Below are positions 16,648-25,287 of a stretch of DNA of 64,000 bases, one piece after another. The notes below the pieces were generated by a model. It had not been told where the DNA came from and did not search any database. It was given only the letters and a program-made list of their open reading frames with translations. Numbering within the stretch: position 1 is the first letter of the stretch; every line of letters begins with the position of its first letter. The translations under genes were made by a program, and so were the position numbers. Source of the DNA: Fibrella aquatilis (GTDB taxonomy: Bacteria > Bacteroidota > Bacteroidia > Cytophagales > Spirosomataceae); contig NZ_JAFMYU010000010.1 of NCBI RefSeq assembly GCF_017353255.1, forward strand, positions 145,581-209,580, written 5' to 3'.

Positions 16648-16679
16648 TTTCGACCAACCCTTACTAGAATTTCGACCAA
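16648..16679 (-). promoter_or_regulatory. Tandem TTGGTCGAAA repeats, probable LytTR operator
   Basis: The 10-mer TTGGTCGAAA occurs twice on the minus strand, at 16670-16679 and 16648-16657, with a 22-base period, that is two helical turns. LytTR DNA-binding domains recognise two direct repeats with this spacing. The downstream copy ends 4 bases from the -33 element of the lanthipeptide promoter, the usual place for an activator. The LytTR regulator encoded at 17902-18669 is the obvious candidate to bind it. Confidence 0.6.
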
Positions 16680-16707
16680 TGCCTAAAATGCTTCGATGAA
16701 TAAAAAG

Positions 16708-16735
16708 GCCCTGCTACGCGAAGTGGTAGCAGGGC
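16708..16735 (-). terminator. Rho-independent terminator after the LytS-type kinase
   Basis: A perfect 10-bp stem (GCCCTGCTAC with GTAGCAGGGC), an 8-base loop and, on the minus strand, a following run of five T. It ends the regulator-kinase transcript and makes the lanthipeptide genes depend on their own promoter. Confidence 0.85.
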
Positions 16736-16765
16736 TGAAGGTCATAGAGATGCAGGAGTGCTGAA

Positions 16766-17896
16766 TTAAAGCTGAATCTTGATCCTGACGCTGTAATTAA
16801 GCTCTGTACTGGCAACAGTCAACTCATAGCGATTTAGGTAGATAGAGTCTAACCTGCGCTGCACGTTCACAAGCCCTATGCCACCAGAGCGTTTAACAGT
16901 ATCGCCGTTTACCTGACGTTTCGGAAAAACGCTGTTTTCCACCGTAAAGACCAGTTGCTCCTGGGCAACATCAGCCTGCACCCGCACAAAAGCCTTCTTC
17001 GACGCCCCCTTTACACCATGTTTAAAGGCATTTTCAACGAAGGCAATGAGTAGGAGCGGCGCAATCTGATAAGACTCAGCAGCGCCTGATTGCTGGTAGT
17101 CGATGACCACATGCTGGCCCATCAACCGGTTACGTTCCAGATCAAGGTAGTTAGCGATGTAGGCCAATTCTTTTGATAGTTCTATCAATGGCTGATTAGT
17201 CTCATAGAGGTTGTAGCGCATCAGTTCGGACAAACGAAGCAATAGATCGGCAGCCTGTTCGTCAGTATCGAATATGCGGGCATAGATGCTGTTAAGCGTA
17301 TTGAACAAAAAATGCGGATTTACCTGCGCTTTCAAAAAGTCAAGTTCAAGGGCAAGCTTGTCTTTCTCCAGTTGGATAGTCCGGGTGCGTAAATTGATAA
17401 GATCAGTGATAGCTTTTACGGTGAGCAGTAAACTGGCAATGGCGAAACTCCAGAACAGATTCCAGAATACAGCTGCTCCATTAGTAATGAATGCCCATCC
17501 TCCTCCCCACGAATTTAGCAGCTTCATATACGTGCTCACCATGCCTGTCTCGCCATGATATTGAAGCAAATAAAAAAGCCAGTAATTGCACTGATAAATT
17601 ATGGCATGCCAAAACACAAGCCAAAGTAAAAAAACCCCAATACGACGCTTGTAGATAGTCTCCGGGAAAATTCGATAACCAAAAGCGTAATACAGTGCTA
17701 TAGTCTGCGCTAAAAGCATGACTGATAGTATCCACAGAGCATTTTCAGTAGCTTGAGCGAAATTGGTGTAATACACATAGCGGATCACGTAACCACAAAG
17801 TGTCCATAAGGCAATGCGCCCTCCCCAGTAAACAGTGGCTGGGCTGCTGCGGGGAAAAAGGCGACGAAGTCGCTCAAAAAGCCAGTGACGCTGCAT
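16766..17896 (-). CDS. LytS/YehU-type membrane sensor histidine kinase
   Basis: A 376-residue kinase. The N-terminal 160 residues contain about four membrane segments (around 25-45, 52-75, 85-112 and 140-162) and no other sensor domain. A short coiled coil then leads to the His_kinase domain: the phosphorylated histidine is His195 in LKAQVNPHFLFNTLNSIYA. The ATPase domain has LLLIAFVENAFKHGVKG (N box) and GGIGLVNVQRRLD (G box). The regulator gene lies 5 bases upstream, so both are co-transcribed and form a two-component pair. The lanthipeptide operon follows after a terminator; control of that operon is inferred from the operator-like repeats. Confidence 0.92.
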   Translation of the reverse strand: MQRHWLFERLRRLFPRSSPATVYWGGRIALWTLCGYVIRYVYYTNFAQATENALWILSVMLLAQTIALYYAFGYRIFPETIYKRRIGVFLLWLVFWHAIIYQCNYWLFYLLQYHGETGMVSTYMKLLNSWGGGWAFITNGAAVFWNLFWSFAIASLLLTVKAITDLINLRTRTIQLEKDKLALELDFLKAQVNPHFLFNTLNSIYARIFDTDEQAADLLLRLSELMRYNLYETNQPLIELSKELAYIANYLDLERNRLMGQHVVIDYQQSGAAESYQIAPLLLIAFVENAFKHGVKGASKKAFVRVQADVAQEQLVFTVENSVFPKRQVNGDTVKRSGGIGLVNVQRRLDSIYLNRYELTVASTELNYSVRIKIQL

Positions 17897-17901
17897 AATC
17901 C

Positions 17902-18669
17902 CTACATCATGTTCTTTCTCAACTCCTTCATCACGGCATCGCGGTAGGTAACGCCAATACTCAGTTTCTTACCGTCGAGGGTTGTGATCTGGTTGCCATC
18001 GATCTCTTTGATGGCCTGCCGCCTAACAATATACGACCGGCTGACGCGCAGGAACTGCGTGGGAGGTAACATCTCCTCCAGTTTGCCCATGGTCATATGT
18101 GTTACCAGGGTGCGGGTGGTCAAATGTAGTTTCAGATAGTCTTTCATTCCTTCGGCAAAGACGATGTCTTCAGGGGCTACCCGAACTAGTTTTTTATCTT
18201 CTTTGACCAAGAAATAAGGTACTTTCTCACGAGGATCGACACCAGTCTGCGAAACGGCAATCGAGGTCGAAGAAGGCATTTCTGAGCCATCGGTGCTGTA
18301 ACCAAGCCGTTTGGTTACACGATTGATGGCGTCCATAAACTTGTCGAAACCAACAGGTTTGAGCAAATAGTGGGTCACCGACTCAAAGTTGTAGGTTTCG
18401 GCAGCAAATTGTGGCGATGCCGTTACCATAACCACCACCGGGTGTGGCAAAGGCAGTGTTTTCAGAAAAGCGATGCCACTCAGATCAGGCATCTCCACAT
18501 CAAGAAACAACACGTCGGGTTTCACTTCCTGGACTTCCTCCAAGGCTTCGAATGGGTCCAAGCTTTGCCCCAAAAGTTGCAGATAGGGCACCCGGCCAAT
18601 GAATTTCGACATAACATGATGCGCGTGAGGTTCATCATCAACCAGGTAGCAGGTAAGCGGTTCGTGCAT
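17902..18669 (-). CDS. LytTR-family response regulator
   Basis: A 255-residue regulator. The receiver domain (1-120) has the acidic pair DDE at 11-13, the phosphorylation site Asp57 in LFLDVEMP, Thr83 in VTASP and Lys104 in YLLKPVGF. A LytTR DNA-binding domain follows at about 150-252: PYFLVKEDKKLVRVAPEDIVFAEGMKDYLKLHL, then MTMGKLEEMLPPTQFLRVSRSYIV. Its gene leads the operon with the LytS-type kinase. It is the likely binder of the direct repeats at 16648-16679. Its own promoter region (18670-18834, shared with divergent hemW) has no clear copy of the repeats. Confidence 0.93.
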   Translation of the reverse strand: MHEPLTCYLVDDEPHAHHVMSKFIGRVPYLQLLGQSLDPFEALEEVQEVKPDVLFLDVEMPDLSGIAFLKTLPLPHPVVVMVTASPQFAAETYNFESVTHYLLKPVGFDKFMDAINRVTKRLGYSTDGSEMPSSTSIAVSQTGVDPREKVPYFLVKEDKKLVRVAPEDIVFAEGMKDYLKLHLTTRTLVTHMTMGKLEEMLPPTQFLRVSRSYIVRRQAIKEIDGNQITTLDGKKLSIGVTYRDAVMKELRKNMM

Positions 18670-18834
18670 AGGTAGAAGTTGAAGCGACTAAGCGTAGTTC
18701 GTCGGGTTCCTGCAAAGATTCGTAATCTCTACGAAATTCGCAGCTATTCATCAGCATACTTTGCCTTTTGTGTAGTAATCCAGACTGCCACTTGGCAGGA
18801 ACTTCACGGCACGCGCCTACGTCATAACCTAAGT

Positions 18835-19950
18835 ATGCATCTTTATCTGCACATCCCGTTCTGTAAGCAGGCCTGCCATTACTGCGATTTCCATTTTAGC
18901 ACTAACCTAAGCCAGAAACGGCCATTAGTGGAAGCGATGGTGCAGGAAATTGCACAACGGCATGCCTACTTACCCACCAGCAAATTACAGACCATTTATT
19001 TGGGTGGGGGTACGCCTTCATTGCTCAGTGAAGCTGAACTAGCACTATTGTTTGACGCCATTCATCGGCATTTTACGGTAGCTCCAGATGCCGAAATAAC
19101 CCTTGAAGCCAATCCCGACGACCTCGCCGACCCCATTAGGCTAACCATGCTCCGGCGCTATATAAACCGGCTAAGCATCGGTATTCAAACCTTCGACGAA
19201 GCTACGCTGCGCTGGATGAACCGAGCGCATACGGCCACCGAAGCAGGTTTGGCCGTGCAACGGGTACACGAGGCTGGCTTCACAAATCTCAGCATCGACC
19301 TCATTTACGGTATCTCTAACGCAATCTGGACACACGATCTGGACCAGGCCCTAGCTTTAAACGTACCTCATATATCGGCCTACAGCTTGACTATCGAACC
19401 AGACACGGCCTTTGGCCGCTGGCTGGCGAAGGGCAAGCTCAGCCCCGTTGATGAAAATCTTTCGGCCACGCAGTTTGCCAAACTGAATTTGGCTTTGACA
19501 GCGGCCGGTTACGTTCATTACGAAATTTCGAATTTTGCGAAGCCTGACCAGTATGCCCGCCACAACAGCGCCTACTGGCAACGGCGCCCTTACCTTGGCA
19601 TCGGCCCCTCGGCCCACTCCTACGATGGCGTTAGCCGACAGCATAACATAGCCAACAATGCGCTGTATATCAACGGTATAACAAATAACAGCAGCCCGTT
19701 GCAACGTGAACTTCTTTCATCGGCCGATCAGGTTAACGAATACCTGCTAACGGGCCTGCGCACTATGTGGGGTTGTGGCGTGGCCGAATTAGATAGCCTC
19801 CTAGGCCGTTCATTTCTTACCTGGCAAGCGCCGCACATTGACCGGCTGCAGCGGGCAGGATGGCTCATTTGCGAAGAAAACGTGCTCAAACTCTCCGAAT
19901 CGGGTAAACTCTTCGCCGACCGCGTGGCGAGTGAGTTGTTCGTGGAGTAA
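18835..19950 (+). CDS. hemW: HemW-like radical SAM protein
   Basis: A radical S-adenosylmethionine protein of the HemN/HemW family. The start at 18835 (MHLYLHIPFCKQACHYCDF) is the family start; the open frame extends 52 codons upstream with no family similarity. The iron-sulfur motif CxxxCxxC is in FCKQACHYCDFHF at residues 9-17, followed by YLGGGTPSLL, LEANPDDL, NRLSIGIQTFD and NLSIDLIYGI. The length (371 residues) and the lack of the extra HemN cysteine favour HemW, a heme chaperone, over coproporphyrinogen III dehydrogenase. mtgA follows 11 bases downstream. Confidence 0.9.
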   Translation: MHLYLHIPFCKQACHYCDFHFSTNLSQKRPLVEAMVQEIAQRHAYLPTSKLQTIYLGGGTPSLLSEAELALLFDAIHRHFTVAPDAEITLEANPDDLADPIRLTMLRRYINRLSIGIQTFDEATLRWMNRAHTATEAGLAVQRVHEAGFTNLSIDLIYGISNAIWTHDLDQALALNVPHISAYSLTIEPDTAFGRWLAKGKLSPVDENLSATQFAKLNLALTAAGYVHYEISNFAKPDQYARHNSAYWQRRPYLGIGPSAHSYDGVSRQHNIANNALYINGITNNSSPLQRELLSSADQVNEYLLTGLRTMWGCGVAELDSLLGRSFLTWQAPHIDRLQRAGWLICEENVLKLSESGKLFADRVASELFVE

Positions 19951-19961
19951 GTTTGTACACT

Positions 19962-20888
19962 ATGCAGCCCGAAAAGCGCGTTAACCGGCTACGCACCCCG
20001 CCCCCAACCGAACCCCGGCCCAGTTCTCCGATGCCGCCAACTAATCGCCCTTTGTCTGGCCGACCTATGTCGCCACCGCCGTCGCCAAAACGTACGTCGA
20101 CAGGGCGATCATCGGCGGCGCAGTCGGCGTTTAGGTTTAGGGCAGCGTTGCGGAAGCAATGGCAACATGGACGTGACTATGTACGGCAACACCCCTGGCT
20201 AAAAGTGGTTTCGTTGCTTATTGCCCGTACGGTGCTGGTGCTTTTTTTGGGATCTATTGCCTGGGTTGTGGCCCTGAAATACCTGCCGGTTTGGTTTACC
20301 CCCCTCACCATCAGCCGCAAATGGGACACCATCGGCACCGACCAGTCGAGCACGATCTATAAAACCTGGCGGCCATTTGAGGAGATCAATAAAGAAGCCG
20401 CACTGGCTGTAGTGGCCTCTGAAGATCAGCAGTTTCCGTATCACTGGGGCTTCGATTTCGACGAAATTCAGGATGCTATCAAAGAGAATCAAACGCGCAA
20501 ACGGCCACGCGGTGCCAGCACAATTTCGCAACAGGTAGCCAAAAATGTGTTCCTGTGGAATGGCCGCAGCTATATTCGGAAGGGCCTGGAAGTCTACTTT
20601 ACCGTGCTTATTGAGCTAATCTGGGGCAAAAAGCGCATCCTGGAAGTGTACCTGAACGTGGCCGAAACCGGGCCGATGACTTTCGGCGTAGAGGCGGCTT
20701 CGGAACGATTCTACGGCCATACGGCCTATACCCTCAGCCGCGATGAAGCCGCCCGCATTGCGGCCGTATTGCCCAACCCTATCCAGTTTTCTATTCGTCA
20801 CCCCTCAACCTATATTCAGCGGCGCACCCGGCAGATAGCCCGGCAGATGCGGGCACTGGGCGGACAGAAGTACCTCCGAAATTTGTGA
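19962..20888 (+). CDS. mtgA: Monofunctional peptidoglycan glycosyltransferase
   Basis: A 308-residue membrane enzyme that polymerises lipid II into glycan strands. The ATG at 19962 is preferred to an in-frame TTG three codons earlier. About 70 cytoplasmic residues rich in Pro, Arg and Ser come first, longer than usual for the family. A single membrane anchor follows (LLIARTVLVLFLGSIAWVVALKYL). The GT51 domain has AVVASEDQQFPYHWGFD, with the catalytic Glu in SEDQ, then RGASTISQQVAKNVFLW and KKRILEVYLNVAETG. No transpeptidase domain follows. It is co-directional with hemW. Confidence 0.93.
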   Translation: MQPEKRVNRLRTPPPTEPRPSSPMPPTNRPLSGRPMSPPPSPKRTSTGRSSAAQSAFRFRAALRKQWQHGRDYVRQHPWLKVVSLLIARTVLVLFLGSIAWVVALKYLPVWFTPLTISRKWDTIGTDQSSTIYKTWRPFEEINKEAALAVVASEDQQFPYHWGFDFDEIQDAIKENQTRKRPRGASTISQQVAKNVFLWNGRSYIRKGLEVYFTVLIELIWGKKRILEVYLNVAETGPMTFGVEAASERFYGHTAYTLSRDEAARIAAVLPNPIQFSIRHPSTYIQRRTRQIARQMRALGGQKYLRNL

Positions 20889-20926
20889 GTGGAAGAAAAC
20901 AGTTAAGTCAACAGGTTGATTAACAA

Positions 20927-21556
20927 TTAATTACCTCCCACCAACATATTGCTCGTGAGTTCCTGCTCGATGTTGATATAGCCGGGGTAATTCACGGCCT
21001 TATTGAACATATCGATGGTGGGCTTGATCTTGATCGTCACTTTCGTGGGTGTGCTCGATTTGTCGCCACTGAGGTTGCGCATCAGGCTGGTAAACGCATC
21101 GCGGGTGGCGGGGTCGGTCACTAGTTCGTAGGCGTTGGTTTTCAGGTGCACCGGAATAACGGTTTTACCCCCCGCAGCAGGCACCTCGATGCGCTGATTG
21201 ATAAACCCGTTGGCCAGTTCTTTACCAGCCAGTAACACGCGGTATTCCAACTGGTTCAGCGCGGCCAGCTTCAGCGTTGGGTTGGTAATTTGCAGGTTAA
21301 TGCGGGTACCAAACGGGATGTTCCGGGCCAGCAAACCTGCCGCCAGCCGGGGGTATTTCAACGGATTAATGTCTTCAATCCTGCGAATGCTTTTGAATTC
21401 GCGCACATCGTAGCCCGCCACCAGCATACTGTCGGCTGAAACAATGACGTATTTACAGTCACCGAGGGCTTTTGCTTCGCCGATCTGACGACTTACTCCA
21501 CAGGCATAAAATAGGGCTGGCAGGGCCAGTAGCAGCAACAAGGCGCTCTTCTTCAT
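20927..21556 (-). CDS. LEA14-like lipoprotein
   Basis: A 209-residue lipoprotein. The start at 21556 (MKKSALLLLLALPALFYAC) gives a signal peptide with a lipobox ending at Cys19; the upstream ATG codons would place 23 charged residues before it. The middle (FGTRINLQITNPTLKLAALNQLEYRVLLAGKELANGFI) is a beta-sandwich of the LEA type 2/WHy kind. Its role in Bacteroidota is unknown, with envelope stress protection a common proposal. The gene follows the FG-GAP lipoprotein after 75 bases and is convergent with mtgA. Confidence 0.75.
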   Translation of the reverse strand: MKKSALLLLLALPALFYACGVSRQIGEAKALGDCKYVIVSADSMLVAGYDVREFKSIRRIEDINPLKYPRLAAGLLARNIPFGTRINLQITNPTLKLAALNQLEYRVLLAGKELANGFINQRIEVPAAGGKTVIPVHLKTNAYELVTDPATRDAFTSLMRNLSGDKSSTPTKVTIKIKPTIDMFNKAVNYPGYINIEQELTSNMLVGGN

Positions 21557-21631
21557 ACTGAATTGGTTGAACTGATTTGGTCTCTTCATTAATAAAACAA
21601 CACTCATTCGATTGAAAAGGCCCACTGAAGT

Positions 21632-24600
21632 TTAATTTTTCATCGAAAACAGGCGGAGGCGATCTCGTTTCTGACTCACCATCAGCACCGATTTGCCACC
21701 CGCTACCGGCACTAGGACCATGCCTCGCGCATCGCCCGGCACCATGAAGCCGCTCTGTTGTGGTGCCACTGCCCGGAAACGACCACGCCCGGCGTTAAGC
21801 AATACCAATCCATAGCCCGCATCGGCTCGACCCTGAAACACCTCCATACCAAAGTCGTTACCCGCCAAAATTAAGTCGGGTAGGCCGTCGCGGTTCAGGT
21901 CGGTAGCAGTTATGGTCATGATGGGGGCATATTGGGCGTCAATAGGCAGCGGCACCATATGGAATTGCCCCCCTCCCCTATTCTCGATGTAGCACGATGC
22001 CAGTTGCGTAGCCTGTTGCACGGTGGCCTTCTGCCGAAACTCGTCGGGTAATAGTTGTTCGAAGGTGGTTTTTCCATAGTCTTCGTATTTGAGAAAACGA
22101 CGACGGAAAGTAATCGTTTGCTTGATCAGGTCGTCGCGGCTGTGGTAGGGATACAGGTGACGTTCGCCCGCTCGGTTGTTGTCGAATTGGGCCAAAATAG
22201 CGTCGTAGGTGCCATTTCCGTCAAAATCGGCCGAGTGTACAGTTAGCGGTTCAGCCTCTGAGGCATGATAAGCCGTGTTGAGACCGTAATTGCCTGCCAC
22301 GATGTCCAGATCGCCGTCTTTATCGAAATCGGCCACGCAGAGGGACGTCCACCACCCAGGCGAATGAGTGAATGAGTGACGGTCCGGCGTTCCGGTTGGT
22401 GAATGAGTGAATTTCCCCTTCGCATTTCGCAACAACGTAATGGGCATCCATTCGCCGGCGAGGAGAAGATCGGGGTAGGTGTCGCGGTCCAGGTCGGCCC
22501 ACTGCGCGTCATTGATGATGCCAATGTGCAGGAGTTCGGGGGCCTGTTGGGCGGTTACGTCGGTGAAACGGATTTGGCCCGCCCGGCTGTCGTTACGGAG
22601 CAGATAAGACCGGTCGGCTTTGGGGTACGTTTTAGGTACTACGCTGCCACCCACAAACAGGTCCAGATCGCCGTCTTTGTCCAGATCGGCCGCCCGCACT
22701 ACGCGCCCGTTGGCCGTTTCGCGGGGCAGGGCCAGGCTGTCGCGCCGGAAATTACCCCGACCGTCGTTTACGTAGAGCGCGTCCTGAAGCAACGGTGCAT
22801 TGGGCTGGATCAGGTAGCCACCCCGTACGCAATAGAGGTCATTGTCGCCGTCGCCATCGGCATCGAAGAGCAGCACACCAGCGTCCTGTTCTAATTTTCC
22901 ACCCGACTGTTTCATCGCGGGTTGCGTAGTACTGAAATGTCCGTTGGCCTGTTGCAGCAACAGCGAACCATCTACCCGCGACGAGCCACCCACAAACACG
23001 TCGGCGCGGCCATCGCCGTTTACGTCGCCGGTGGTTAGGGCGGGGCCAAATGATGAGAACTTATGGGGTAGCGTTTTTTGCATGTTAAAATCAATCAAAT
23101 CGGATTCAACATGCTGAAAATCAATACCCATCGTAGCTGGATCAATGGCTGTTAGTGAGGTAGTTACCTGAGCTACAGAAGCCCGGAATGGCCCTTCTGT
23201 GGCTTGTTTCCAACTAACGGTGAGCACCTGATTGGCTGCTACGCCGCGCAGTAGCTGCACTCGTTGCGTGGGCGTAGCTGATGCCGGTTGCCCTGCCCCG
23301 TTGCCTGTACCCATAGGCCATACCACCCGTACTGAATCCAGCTTTGTGATCGATCCCAGTCCCAAGTGCAGCGTGGCTTCGGAGGTAGACAGGTAGCCCC
23401 GCACAATGCTCTGTTCGGCATAAAAAAGCTGCCCATTGGCCCAGGCGGTCACTTTCGCGCCCAGGCCCAGCAGGTTCTGAGGCGGCCCTACCAGCTTAAT
23501 CCGCAGGTAGTTAGGGTGCATTTCGGCATCGTTGAGGTGGTTTTCGTACAGATGGGCGTAATCGTTAGTGTTATTGATGACCACGTCTACGTCGCCGTCG
23601 TTGTCGAAATCGGCATAAGCTGCCCCATTCGAGAACGTGGGCGTGTCGAACCCCCAATCGGCAGTTTTGTTGGCGAAAGCCATTGTGTTGGTCGTATCGC
23701 CCGATGCATCGCCTAGGCGGTTGCGGTACATGTAATTGGCAATTTTCACTTCGGGAATAATCCGGTACAGTGCAGCTTTGTCGGTCAGAATACTGGTGGC
23801 GTCGTTGCGGTAAGCCAGAAAATCCTGGTCTGAAATATCCTTCGGGAAACCGTTGGTGATGAGCAAATCGCGGTAGCCGTCGTTATCGGCATCGAACCAG
23901 AGCGGGCACCAGCTCCAGTCGGTCTCATTCACGCCCGCCATCTGACTTACGTCGCTGAAACAGGGCAACCCCGTTTGTGGATCGAGACCCCGATTTAGCT
24001 GCAACGTGTTTCTAATATGCTGATGATCATAGCCATACTGTTGCGTAAACTGATAGTGGGCATAGCTATTTTCGCGGATTAGGGCCTTTTTACGCTCGTT
24101 GATGTCAGGCAGCATATCCATGGCAATCATATCCAGCAACCCATCATTATTGATATCGGCTACATCGTTCCCCATCGCCGACCATGACTGGTGCTTGAGG
24201 CACTCGTGGGCGTAGTCGGTGAAGAGCGAAGAGCCTGGAGCGGAGATGGTAGAGAGCTTAAAACGCTCTTCACCCTCTGTTCTATGCTCTCCGCTCCCCG
24301 CCCTTCGCTCATTAATAAACAAATTATCATTCGTCAGGTAATCATTGGTCACGTAGAGGTCCTGCCAGCCGTCCTGATTGATGTCTATCACCGAAATACC
24401 GTGGCCGTAGCCCTGCGTTTGTATGCCCGCATCTTCAGATACGTCGATGAAGACGGCGTGGCCTAGTTTGGAATCGAAATCATTGCGCAGCAGCCGGTCG
24501 GCGGTGGGGGATGCGTCGCGAATAGGCTTTGAAAAATACTGGTTGGCAAACTGCATATCCATCTGATTAACCAGGATATACGCGTCCAGGTCGCCGTCGT

Positions 24601-25159
24601 TGTCGTAGTCGAAAAAGGCAGTTTGGGCCGAGTAGCTGTCGCTGTCGAGGCCGTATTCGTGCCCCATTTCGCGGAAGGTAGGGAAGCCATTTTTGTCATT
24701 CCCCTGGTTCACATACAGCAGGTTGCGCCGCAAATCGGCCTGCCCGTAAAGCATATTCGACACGTAAAGGTCCAGTTTACCATCGGCATTGATATCGACC
24801 ACCGTTGATCCCGCCGACCAGCAGGTGTGGGGCTTGCTTACGCCCGCCGCTTTGGTAATATCCTCGAAGTTGAGACTGCCCCGGTTCAGGTACAGGGCGT
24901 TATCTTCCATGTTGGCGGTAAAGAAAATATCGGTGAGGCCGTCGCCGTTCCAGTCGGCTACGGAAACGCCCGCGCCGTTGTAGATCAGTTCGTTATCAAT
25001 GATGTTGAGCGTGTCGCGAATGGTGAGCGCGTTGCCAAATGTAATGCCCGACTCGCTGGGACTGAGTAATTGGAATTGCTTTTTAGTGCGGCACGAAATG
25101 GCTCCAAAACCTACGAAGAAGGCCAAAAAGAAGGAAAGCAATGAAAAGCGAACAGTCAT
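21632..25159 (-). CDS. Large FG-GAP/UnbV repeat lipoprotein
   Basis: A 1175-residue surface lipoprotein (signal peptide with lipobox GAISC). It carries at least fourteen calcium-binding repeats of the form D-x-N/D-x-D-G-x-x-D, such as DWNGDGLTDIFF, DYDNDGDLDAYI, DFDNDGDVDVVI, DVNGDGRADVFV and DLNRDGLPDLIL. Seven lie before and seven after an ASPIC/UnbV segment (YLRIKLVGPPQNLLGLGAKVTAW, about 535-600), so two seven-bladed propellers are likely. Such proteins often sit with SusCD pairs, as here, and may bind or process the imported ligand. A terminator separates it from the SusD gene. Residues about 284-313 are an extra segment encoded by an imperfect palindrome, and a smaller repeat lies near 22369-22410. 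Confidence 0.88.
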   Translation of the reverse strand: MTVRFSLLSFFLAFFVGFGAISCRTKKQFQLLSPSESGITFGNALTIRDTLNIIDNELIYNGAGVSVADWNGDGLTDIFFTANMEDNALYLNRGSLNFEDITKAAGVSKPHTCWSAGSTVVDINADGKLDLYVSNMLYGQADLRRNLLYVNQGNDKNGFPTFREMGHEYGLDSDSYSAQTAFFDYDNDGDLDAYILVNQMDMQFANQYFSKPIRDASPTADRLLRNDFDSKLGHAVFIDVSEDAGIQTQGYGHGISVIDINQDGWQDLYVTNDYLTNDNLFINERRAGSGEHRTEGEERFKLSTISAPGSSLFTDYAHECLKHQSWSAMGNDVADINNDGLLDMIAMDMLPDINERKKALIRENSYAHYQFTQQYGYDHQHIRNTLQLNRGLDPQTGLPCFSDVSQMAGVNETDWSWCPLWFDADNDGYRDLLITNGFPKDISDQDFLAYRNDATSILTDKAALYRIIPEVKIANYMYRNRLGDASGDTTNTMAFANKTADWGFDTPTFSNGAAYADFDNDGDVDVVINNTNDYAHLYENHLNDAEMHPNYLRIKLVGPPQNLLGLGAKVTAWANGQLFYAEQSIVRGYLSTSEATLHLGLGSITKLDSVRVVWPMGTGNGAGQPASATPTQRVQLLRGVAANQVLTVSWKQATEGPFRASVAQVTTSLTAIDPATMGIDFQHVESDLIDFNMQKTLPHKFSSFGPALTTGDVNGDGRADVFVGGSSRVDGSLLLQQANGHFSTTQPAMKQSGGKLEQDAGVLLFDADGDGDNDLYCVRGGYLIQPNAPLLQDALYVNDGRGNFRRDSLALPRETANGRVVRAADLDKDGDLDLFVGGSVVPKTYPKADRSYLLRNDSRAGQIRFTDVTAQQAPELLHIGIINDAQWADLDRDTYPDLLLAGEWMPITLLRNAKGKFTHSPTGTPDRHSFTHSPGWWTSLCVADFDKDGDLDIVAGNYGLNTAYHASEAEPLTVHSADFDGNGTYDAILAQFDNNRAGERHLYPYHSRDDLIKQTITFRRRFLKYEDYGKTTFEQLLPDEFRQKATVQQATQLASCYIENRGGGQFHMVPLPIDAQYAPIMTITATDLNRDGLPDLILAGNDFGMEVFQGRADAGYGLVLLNAGRGRFRAVAPQQSGFMVPGDARGMVLVPVAGGKSVLMVSQKRDRLRLFSMKN
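22369..22410. repeat. Short in-gene direct repeat
   Basis: TGAATGAGTGA occurs at 22369-22379 and 22400-22410 around a CCGG-rich spacer. It encodes a doubled FTHSP in the FG-GAP lipoprotein. It looks like an in-frame insertion or duplication between two propeller strands. Confidence 0.6.
24219..24310. repeat. In-frame palindromic insertion inside the FG-GAP gene
   Basis: Nested inverted arms: GAGCGAAG (24224-24231) with CTTCGCTC (24303-24310); GGAGCGGAGA (24237-24246) with TCTCCGCTCC (24288-24297); and GGTGAAGAGCG (24219-24229) with CGCTCTTCACC (24264-24274). The segment encodes about 30 charged, low-complexity residues between two propeller repeats (NDNLFINE before, FTDYAHE after) with no frame change. 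Confidence 0.7.
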
Positions 25160-25195
25160 AATTACGGCAATGGGTTAATGGGAAAGATACAAAAA

Positions 25196-25225
25196 AGTGG
25201 GCTGCCCACTGGTGAGCAGCCCACT
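25196..25225 (-). terminator. Rho-independent terminator after the SusD gene
   Basis: A perfect 10-bp stem (AGTGGGCTGC with GCAGCCCACT), a 10-base loop and six T on the minus strand. It lies between SusD and the FG-GAP lipoprotein gene, only 36 bases before the latter's start, so FG-GAP expression may rely on read-through. Confidence 0.85.
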
Positions 25226-25287
25226 ACATATTGGTCATTGGTCGTATCCAGCCACGAATGACCAATAACAGCGAAGCGAATGGCTAA

